64,000 nucleotides of DNA from Corbicula japonica (Eukaryota; Mollusca; Bivalvia; Venerida; Cyrenidae). Position numbers and translations under genes: made by a program. Below are positions 60,301 to 64,000 of this stretch, one piece after another (within the stretch, counting starts at the first letter, position 1; every line of letters begins with the position of its first letter). The notes beneath the pieces are model-generated. The model searched no databases. It was not told where the DNA came from and worked only from the letters and a program-made list of their open reading frames with translations. The DNA lies in contig JAZAYU010000004.1 of NCBI GenBank assembly GCA_038501625.1, positions 16,262,957 to 16,326,956 of the forward strand, given 5' to 3'.

Positions 60301-63300
60301 ATAAAACTGAGCATGGAAACCAGTCTCAAATCTCAAGCATCTGATTGGCTGAAATGGCAACCTGTCGCCATTTCAGCCAATCAGATGCTTGAGATTTGAG
60401 ACTGGTTTCCATGCTCAGTTTTATAACCTCCAACCCTTGATCAGATTGATATTAAATTATCTAAAAACCTATTTAAGAGTTAATTAATTTGCTTCAAAAC
60501 AGATGAAAATTCATCTAAGTTGATATACAGGAACAGCTGTTCCACTAGCTGCTGAATCTCAAGGGTTATAATACCCCTTATCTAACTTTAAAGGGAAAAA
60601 TGACCTTTCAGCTAAAAATAAGGCTTTTTGGATATTTCAAGAGTTAAAAGGTCATCTTTCATGTCAAATGGAACCCCTGACTTTCTCCCAAGTCTCCATT
60701 GAGCCCATTTCCTGTGGTATCAACAAAACCAATTATAGTTCTGTCAAGTGACATCACAGTGTTAAGAATTCCTGACTCACAACTGGATTTTAGATATACA
60801 TTTGTACTAAGTTACACAAACATTAAAGTTGGTAAAGATATTCTATACATAATATATCAATAAGTAGACAAGAATTTTTATGTTAGTGTGCAAGTCTGTC
60901 TAAGAGACCGACATAATATAGTAATAAATCTGCAACTAATTAAAACAACCAACAAATTTATGAGGACCTAAAACTCTGTCCAATAAAAAAGCTTAAGGTT
61001 AATATAGACTGAGTGGTAATTCAATAACATGCCCATATCATAAAAGGGACATTAAACTGCGACAAACAATCAAATATCGATTATGTCAGTCAATGAACCA
61101 ACGATATTGCCATTCTGTGCTTGTAAGGTAGTCTATTACTTAATCTGCATCTTCAATTGTTATAGCTTAGAATTAATACTAAATTGTATACATGTTTTAG
61201 CCTTAAGACAGACCACTATATCTGTTAATCATAGGGATGTTGTATTGAATGAATAACATAAGGTGGCACAGAATGTGCTGGCTGATCTGGATCTATAATG
61301 TTTATCCATGCATATCATTCATACCCATGGAGTGAGTGTTAAAGGATAATGAACAGCAATACTGACCTTCCTGGGGTTATTGGTATATGACACACACCAT
61401 ATCCTCGCACAGCTTCTGTCCCGAAAGTCTGTGGACCATAACAATGCACCACCAACTGAGGCCCTGTAAAATAAAAGAAACAGAATTCTGTGTTGTCTGA
61501 TCTGGATCTGCACTGGCTGCATCTTGGTTAGAAATAACCTAATAAATCTAAGAGCAAAATTCCCAAGCAGATGGCAAAAATGAGATGACTGATCTGGGTC
61601 TACACTGGTCATCCATGCAATGAAGGCATATATACGGAGGAAAAGATTAAGCTATTCACATTGTCTAGTCTGGGTCTACATTTTTCCAAATCATTTCAAA
61701 GATTTTCTACAAAACAGCCCCCAATGGTTCCAGTAGCTGCTGAATCTGAAGGATCATTTTCATTATTTTTATGGGATTCAGCCAATAAATAGCTATAGTA
61801 GCCCTAATTTAAGGAAAACATGACCATGATGACCGTTCAGCTAAAATTGGAGGGGTGAAACTCAGGATTTTTTTAACTTGAAGAGTCGAAGGATTATCAC
61901 CCGTGTCAACTGGAACCCCTGATTCATATGACAAACTAATAAATAACTTTGATTTTGACACAGATATTAGCCATTATGGGTTAACCCTTTACCTCATGGG
62001 TTATCAATGTTATCCAAAGGGTAAACAGTTCAGCCAGCACATCTGAAAAAGTGCTAAGATATAACACTAGTATTAATGTTCTTATATTGTTCACCTTAAA
62101 ATTCCATCAACAAGTTTTAAAATTATTATCCGTTTACTCCAAAGATACACCTTTAATGTATGCCTTAACAGTGTAGATCCAGATCAGCAGACACATTCCC
62201 AAAAGCTGTTTCATCAAAATTTCTTCCATTTTTTTTTTGTACGAATTGATATTATTAAGAAGTGTACATGTAATAATAAGACTTGAATTTACAAATTTCT
62301 TCAGATGGATTGTGAGAAGACACATTTTAAACAACCTGAATGCATTTCATGATGAATGTTGCAGTATAAGGGAGACAACCTCAATAAGCAATGTATTTCA
62401 TAGCCAACAAGAGTGCTCACATTTATTCTGGTTATTTTATAAACATAGAGATAGAACTTGTGACAGGAAGCCAGCAAATCAATATATATCCAAAGTAATT
62501 ATCTTATACTCCAAAGTAATAATCTTGGGGTTCATCAGTGGAAAAAACACTATCAGTAAACAGCCAGATCAATTTTCCAGTGTAAAATAATACAAATATC
62601 CCAATATCCTCATGCAAATAAATAGTTTTGTTCAACATAAGATTGTGCTCACAGCAAATAGTGCCCCAAATAGTAAGGTGAGTGTTTTAGATAGAATTAA
62701 AAGTTTTGAAATGATTTCAAATAAGGAACTAACACAGTTGACAAAAGTGTACGAAATTCACAGCTTCACAAGACAGTGCATCACACAGAATCACCTGATC
62801 AGATGGCATGGATGGTCATCTGATCTGGATCTACACTCTTCACCCAAAGATAACAGCCATATCCCATGGGGTAAATGGTAAACAATAACATTTGTTCAAT
62901 TAAAACTGGTTTTCCATAAGCATTCTATAATAAGTAAATGGTACAAAACAGGTTTTCTTACATCCGTGTGGGTTTGTACTTTTAAATGTGACATCGATGG
63001 GGAAGTTCCAGACAAACTGCTGTCTGTCATCCTGACTCTTCTGTGTTATTTGTGTGATACTTGCTTCAAGCCCCTATACAATGTACAAAATATGTTTCAT
63101 TATTAACTTCATTCAGCAGTGAAGTAAGGTTACAAACTGCAATTGAAGACCAGTCTCAGTTTTTAACAAAGTAAACTGGTTAACCCTTTCCTTGATATAT
63201 ACGCATTTTGGTCAGAAATAACCTAATGAATCAAAAAACGAACAGTTTAGATCCTGATCACAAAGCACAGATGTGCCGGCTGATCTGGATCTAAACTGTT

Positions 63301-63547
63301 GGCCCTAGCAATAAAGGTGTATCTATACAGGAAAGGGTTAAGTTAGGGTTACAAGCAGCTTAGCTTAAATTGGAGATCAGACAAACATTGCTATAGAATA
63401 GGTTGGTTAAATTTAAATAAGTTTCAAAACTGACAATTAGCTGATTCATTATAGTGAGTATATAAATGTATTACTTACTGAAGTAACAAGCCAGTCCTGT
63501 CCATAGGTAAAAGCATACTTGCAGTACAAATCATCAAACTCTGGGAA
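39245..63547 (-). CDS. B9D1: B9 domain-containing protein 1, partial (exons 2-6)
   Basis: B9D1 (MKS9 in human ciliopathy naming) is a B9/C2-like protein. With B9D2 and MKS1 it belongs to the transition-zone (tectonic-like) complex at the cilium base, which gates membrane proteins. Five minus-strand exons splice in phase: 63547-63479, 63073-62962, 61463-61367, 41602-41472 and 39393-39245, giving 185 codons before the stop. The order of recognisable B9D1 segments is [83 protein letters not shown] and a variable acidic tail. Human B9D1 is about 204 residues, so only the first roughly 20 residues are missing; they must lie right of 64000. All introns begin GT and end AG. One intron is about 19.8 kb. 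Family identity is very sure; the species-specific tail is read directly. Confidence 0.95.
39427..39652. mobile_element. CCTCC-end MITE in B9D1 intron 5
   Basis: Ends TAACTCTTTCCTCC and GGAGGAAAGGATTA, with the internal family blocks GTTTGGATCCAGAACAGCC and CAGTGCAGATCCTTATCAGG. Its left end is only about 35 bp from the exon 6 acceptor. Confidence 0.8.
39653..40504. other. B9D1 intron 5, no feature recognised
   Basis: AT-rich intron sequence. The 73-87 codon frames on both strands at 40050-40363 overlap each other and show no motif. Confidence 0.5.
40505..40640. mobile_element. Foldback element copy 4
   Basis: Starts CAAGGTTATAAAACTGAG and ends GTTTTATAACCTTCAG. The arms have diverged in the middle (GATCATATTGACTGGAGACC), so this is an older copy. 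Confidence 0.75.
40865..41070. mobile_element. CCTCC-end MITE, degenerate copy
   Basis: Recognised by AGCCAGATCAGCTGGCA, TAATGGTCAGAAACAGCCTAA and GTGCTGGCTGATC. The right end is CAAGGGTTA; the left end is eroded. Confidence 0.55.
41208..41447. mobile_element. CCTCC-end MITE, well-preserved copy
   Basis: 240 bp, from TAACCCTTTCCTCC to its complement GGAGGAAAGGGTTA. Inside are nested palindromic blocks around GATCCAGATCAGCTGGCAC and GATCAGACGGCAC...GTGCCGTCTGATC. It sits only 25 bp from the donor of B9D1 exon 5. Confidence 0.85.
41472..41602 (-). CDS. B9D1: B9D1 coding exon 5
   Basis: 131 bp. Acceptor is a long T run ending CAG, donor GTACCT. Encodes [19 protein letters not shown] and then [17 protein letters not shown] and the GEGRE motif. 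The last base joins exon 6 to give valine, reproducing [12 protein letters not shown]. It is separated from exon 4 by 19,764 bp. Confidence 0.95.
42465..42720 (+). repeat. Decayed relic of the ~159-bp monomer
   Basis: Contains GGAGTTATCATTCTTGTTG, a TATTTCAAGTATTTTG stretch, AAGGACAAAATTAAGTTTCA and TTTGAAAGAGACATGACT in the same order as the monomers at 15468-16930. It represents about one and a half diverged units. Confidence 0.65.
43617..43763. mobile_element. Foldback element copy 5, near-perfect hairpin
   Basis: Two ~70-bp arms: AAGGTTATAAAACTGAG... through ...GGCTGAAATGGCGACC, then AGTCGCCATTTCAGCC... back to ...TATAACCTTGGGCA. The arms pair almost end to end, with practically no loop. 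Each contains an ATTGG/CCAAT box. Confidence 0.85.
43764..44606. other. Intron sequence, no feature recognised
   Basis: AT-rich. The 68-codon minus frame at 43827-44033 has no motif. No repeat of the other families. Confidence 0.5.
44607..44843. mobile_element. CCTCC-end MITE, diverged copy
   Basis: Contains CCAGATCAGCCAGCACATTC, GATCAGGATCTGCACTG, GATCCTGATCAAATGGCATG and an ATATGGAGTAAAG end. A further partial copy follows at 44875-45020. Confidence 0.65.
45218..46168. mobile_element. Element with a ~151-bp tandem core, nested in the MITE
   Basis: Starts AACAAGAGTGCCAAACTGAC with AATACGCCCG near the left end. The right end, GGCGTATAAAA, gives a short complementary match (ATACGCC). Five monomers of about 151 bp are followed by a CCGCCCGCCCGC run (46084-46122). 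ATAAA flanks both sides, a possible target duplication. The minus ORFs at 45951-46295 are shadows. Confidence 0.7.
45335..46080 (+). repeat. Tandem array of ~151-bp monomers
   Basis: Monomers start at AATTCAAGGGCCATAATTC-type boxes near 45337, 45488, 45640, 45790 and 45941. All share GTGCCTGGGGGGATTTGGC and CACCAAGTTTGATAAAGACC. Confidence 0.9.
46994..48915 (+). CDS. hAT-family transposase (ZBED/hobo-Ac-Tam3), two exons, N-terminus missing
   Basis: hAT transposases cut and paste DNA using a DDE-type RNase H-like fold. Exon 1 (46994-48328) and exon 2 (48559-48915) join in phase 0 across a 230-bp GT/AG intron, giving about 563 codons with no internal stop. Visible motifs are CLTTDIWSN (first catalytic Asp, about residue 122), [11 protein letters not shown] (second, about 187), an acidic D/E tract at 207-230, RCYAHTLQL with the hAT-type Cys/His at about 242/245, and LDPRFK. 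The C-terminal dimerisation region in exon 2 has [15 protein letters not shown] and [16 protein letters not shown]. The stated start is a TTG; the first true ATG is about residue 129 and an in-frame TAG lies at 46982. A first exon with the usual BED zinc finger is therefore absent or unrecognised. It runs antisense to B9D1, within its intron. Confidence 0.9.
48329..48558 (+). other. Intron of the hAT transposase
   Basis: Donor AAG/GTAAAT, acceptor CTAATTAG/GAT. Removing it keeps phase 0 and restores the typical hAT C-terminal block. The exon 1 frame would otherwise stop seven codons later. Confidence 0.85.
49032..49185 (+). mobile_element. hAT 3' end with subterminal repeats
   Basis: About 115 bp after the transposase stop lie four partial repeats of AATGCTAATTTAATGCATTA. 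The sequence then ends GCCCCATGTCTG. Read inward the terminus is CAGACATGGGGCGAATTAC, which fits hAT ends starting CAG. I did not find the matching 5' end between 46280 and 46994, so the element seems truncated or strongly diverged on that side. Confidence 0.65.
49186..49860. other. Intron sequence right of the hAT element
   Basis: Less AT-rich than its surroundings up to about 49560. It contains a GTGACGTCA site near 49256 and the right arm of the outer inverted repeat. The 95-codon minus frame at 49266-49553 has no recognised motif. Confidence 0.4.
49863..49935 (+). tRNA. tRNA-like relic (degenerate)
   Basis: TTAGCGCAGTCCTTAAAGG resembles an A box and D arm, and GTGGGTTCGAGTTC resembles a B box, at tRNA-like spacing. 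The acceptor stem and T stem do not pair, so this is at most a tRNA-derived pseudogene or SINE head. Confidence 0.3.
50219..50288 (-). tRNA. tRNA-like relic (degenerate), minus strand
   Basis: On the minus strand GAGTTGTGGTGTACTGGTAT resembles the D arm/A box, and TCTCTGGTTCGAATC matches the B box well. The 3' side of the T stem and the acceptor stem are lost. Probably a tRNA pseudogene. Confidence 0.4.
50467..50884. repeat. Perfect 52-bp inverted repeat with 314-bp spacer
   Basis: Arms 50467-50518 and 50833-50884 are exact complements over all 52 bases. They start ATTTAAATGTTGTTTATATC at the outer edge and end AAGTGTCAC inside. No mismatch was seen, unlike other repeats in this intron. Just inside is a palindromic TAAACGTTTA. 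There is no coding frame and no clear target duplication. Confidence 0.9.
50885..52172. other. Intron sequence with one MITE scrap
   Basis: A fragment of the CCTCC MITE family (GGATATGGCTGTTATCCCATGG and following) lies at about 50944-51020. The rest is unremarkable AT-rich intron. Confidence 0.45.
52173..52313. mobile_element. Foldback element copy 6
   Basis: Starts TGCCCAAGATTATAAAG and ends CTTTATAACCTTCAG. The arms carry CAAGCATCTGATTGGCTGAA and its complement, with a short GGCGACC loop; a CGCCATTT piece of the right arm is deleted. Confidence 0.85.
52314..53142. other. Intron sequence, no feature recognised
   Basis: AT-rich sequence with no long frame or family repeat seen. Confidence 0.5.
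53143..53385. mobile_element. CCTCC-end MITE, well-preserved copy
   Basis: 243 bp from TAACCCTTTCCTCC to GGAGGAAAGGGTTA. It includes GTGTAGATCCAGTTCAGCC, GGTCAGAAATAACCTAAC and GCATGGATGTGCCGG. A short CTGCCGGA repeat occurs near 53313. Confidence 0.85.
53386..54504. other. Intron sequence with a partial MITE
   Basis: A truncated CCTCC-family right half (GTGCCGGCTGATCTGGATC) is at about 54205-54320. No other feature recognised. Confidence 0.5.
54562..54805 (+). repeat. Minisatellite, 31-bp unit, 8 copies
   Basis: The unit begins ATCAACCAGTACACCAGATG. Copies start at 54562, 54593, 54624, 54655, 54686, 54717, 54748 and 54779 and are nearly identical. Confidence 0.95.
54825..55121 (+). repeat. 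Minisatellite, 33-bp unit, 9 copies
   Basis: The unit begins TGTTCACCCTGGGGATACAA. Copies start at 54825 and every 33 bp to 55089. The fourth and fifth have CAGGGG instead of TGGGG. Because 33 is a multiple of three, several frames on both strands stay open (110-133 codons); these are not genes. Confidence 0.95.
55850..56712. repeat. G/T-only simple-sequence block, (GGT/GTT)n
   Basis: About 860 bp built from GGT and GTT triplets with rare A or C, so one strand is almost only G and T. Frames up to 343 codons arise only because stops are rare in such sequence; the Thr/Pro-rich and Val/Gly/Leu-rich products are artefacts. Confidence 0.95.
56745..56800. repeat. Pentanucleotide repeat (TATGG)n then (TATAG)n
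   Basis: About nine TATGG units followed by three TATAG units, then a CACCCACCCACCC run to about 56822. Confidence 0.95.
57085..58230 (+). repeat. Tandem array of 164-177-bp monomers
   Basis: AACCTGAAATTCTAAGTCG-type starts lie at about 57206, 57371, 57535, 57710, 57887 and 58061, so unit length drifts from 164 to 177. Each has AAAAGGGCCATAATTTGA and GTTATGGTTCTTGGCATACA. The 68-109 codon minus ORFs at 57428-58388 are monomers read in frame. Confidence 0.9.
58498..59735. mobile_element. Second element of the GCTCGACTATT family
   Basis: The left end is ACAAGAGATGTCCAAGGAGACAG then CCGCTCGACTATTTGA. The right end near 59710-59730 (CTTGGATTAGTCAAGCGAAAA) is a diverged complement. The core has about three degenerate monomers with AAAAGGGGCATAACTTG and GAGTTATGGGTCTTGTTGAT boxes. 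The 95-codon ORF at 59012-59299 is repeat-derived. Confidence 0.6.
59736..60289. other. Intron sequence, no feature recognised
   Basis: AT-rich, with T and A runs. The overlapping minus frames at 60132-60360 run into the foldback and are not coding. Confidence 0.5.
60290..60437. mobile_element. Foldback element copy 7, near-perfect hairpin
   Basis: Starts TGCCCAAGGTTATAAAACTG and ends CAGTTTTATAACCTCCAA. The arms pair through GGCTGAAATGGCAACC/TGTCGCCATTTCAGCC with almost no loop. Confidence 0.85.
60438..61366. other. Intron sequence left of B9D1 exon 4
   Basis: AT-rich, with a CCTCC-family remnant at about 61262-61342 (GCTGGCTGATCTGGATC to CCATGGAGTGAG). No exon was recognised. Confidence 0.45.
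61367..61463 (-). CDS. B9D1: B9D1 coding exon 4
   Basis: 97 bp. Acceptor TTTTACAG, donor GTCAGT. Two bases complete the tryptophan codon, then [20 protein letters not shown] and [11 protein letters not shown]. It ends with two bases of an arginine codon. A CCTCC-family MITE remnant lies within about 30 bp of the donor side. Confidence 0.94.
61464..62961 (-). other. B9D1 intron 3
   Basis: 1498 bp. It contains CCTCC-family MITE fragments at about 61490-61652, 62120-62205 and 62790-62882. A 117-codon plus frame at 62237-62590 starts at a non-ATG codon and has no recognisable domain. Confidence 0.7.
62962..63073 (-). CDS. B9D1: B9D1 coding exon 3
   Basis: 112 bp. Acceptor TATAG, donor GTAAGAAAA. 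It begins in phase 0 with [16 protein letters not shown] and ends after the first base of a tryptophan codon completed by the next exon (NPHG-W). It carries the conserved [14 protein letters not shown] core of the B9 domain. Confidence 0.94.
63074..63478 (-). other. B9D1 intron 2, half occupied by a MITE
   Basis: 405 bp, GT/AG. A CCTCC-end MITE fills 63181-63340. Confidence 0.85.
63181..63340. mobile_element. CCTCC-end MITE, internally deleted copy
   Basis: Starts TAACCCTTTCCTTGATATATAC and ends GGAAAGGGTTA. The block carrying the first GATCCAGATCAG palindrome is missing, giving 160 bp instead of about 240. Confidence 0.8.
63479..63547 (-). CDS. B9D1: B9D1 coding exon 2
   Basis: 69 bp, 23 codons, phase 0 at both ends. 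Acceptor TTTTTCAG, donor GTAAGTAAT. Encodes [19 protein letters not shown] and four more residues, aligning with the start of the B9 domain. Confidence 0.93.
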
Positions 63548-64000
63548 CTGAAAAATACAAATTGTTGTAAGATTTTCCTTAGCTCTTGAATAATTATATT
63601 GTCATCTAAGTGTTTTACTCCTTATTTTAATGGTATTTATACCATTTCTGCACTAAGGTGATGATATATCTAGGTTGTATCACATGTGGGAACAATGTAG
63701 ATCCAGATCCAGATCAGCTGGCTCATAATATGTAATGTCTGATCTGGATCTTATCTAGTCACATCCTGATCAAAAACAAGGCAGTCTGAAGGACAGCAAT
63801 ATCCTCAACCGACAAAATATACCGTCACTTGTTTGGCTTGTTGCTCAATGCTGCCGAAACCTTTGACCTCAACTTGTGAACTTGACCTTGAGCAGCACAG
63901 TTGAGACATAATTATGGTCTGCACATTGTCTAAATGAAATGAACATTTGACTAAAGTTTCATGAAATTCCTTGAAGTTATGAAGTGAAAAGCTCAAACCT
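63548..64000 (-). other. B9D1 intron 1 (partial), exon 1 not in window
   Basis: I searched the minus strand for a short N-terminal B9D1 exon and found none. A MITE scrap (CAGATCCAGATCAGCTGGC) is at about 63690-63775. The 63-codon minus frame at 63805-63996 does not resemble B9D1. Confidence 0.55.

Larger units (their letters stand above)
41603..61366 (-). other. B9D1 intron 4, 19.8 kb, filled with mobile elements
   Basis: The intron is bounded by the donor at 61366 and the acceptor at 41603. By eye more than half of its length is assignable to repeats: foldbacks, CCTCC MITEs, a hAT element, two large elements with tandem-repeat cores, a G/T block and minisatellites. No other host exon was recognised inside. 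Confidence 0.85.

Noticed and set aside
62237..62590. 117-codon plus-strand ORF in B9D1 intron 3
   Set aside because: Non-ATG start, no recognisable domain, and composition like the surrounding intron.

Overview
The window is AT-rich animal nuclear DNA, most likely from a bivalve mollusc. It has spliced exons with GT/AG introns, a metazoan cilium gene, a spliced hAT transposase, Penelope-like reverse transcriptase debris, and arrays of 130-180 bp monomers carrying an AAGGGGCATAACT-type box. I remember that repeat style as common in bivalves, so the bivalve call is inference. Nothing looks prokaryotic, and there is no CRISPR or operon structure.

Left part, 1-38856: this is dominated by a large direct tandem duplication. 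Unit A (about 1564-22617) and unit B (about 22900-38856) align end to end. They differ by clean insertions found in only one copy. A-only blocks are 4720-6802, about 7811-10196, 11826-12648, 15241-17027, 17083-17229, 19431-20649 and 22094-22240. B-only blocks are 27613-27700, 29730-30865, 31829-33714, 34316-34592 and 38348-38537. These sum to about the 5.1 kb length difference, and each copy supplies the empty site for insertions in the other. Several blocks are recognisable mobile elements: a 2.1 kb TIR element with a repeated 12-mer, a TA-flanked 1.2 kb element, foldback elements, an element with a tandem-repeat core, and a broken reverse transcriptase element. Pieces of the same retroelement family lie at the left edge of both units. 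I found no recognisable host gene in the duplication, only a few short open segments that could be exons of an unknown or dead gene.

Right part, 39245-63547: this holds most of a minus-strand B9D1 gene (ciliary transition zone B9 domain protein). Five coding exons are readable with consistent splice phases. Exon 1 lies beyond the right edge. One intron is about 19.8 kb and is packed with repeats: a hAT transposase with an intact two-exon reading frame, several elements with tandem-repeat cores, a roughly 0.9 kb G/T-only block, two minisatellites that grew inside one MITE copy, a perfect 52-bp inverted repeat, and many copies of a MITE whose ends read TAACCCTTTCCTCC.

Functionally the window is one host gene plus a mobile-element landscape. 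The main value lies in the B9D1 gene model, the duplication with its dated insertions, and several element families that may not be described.
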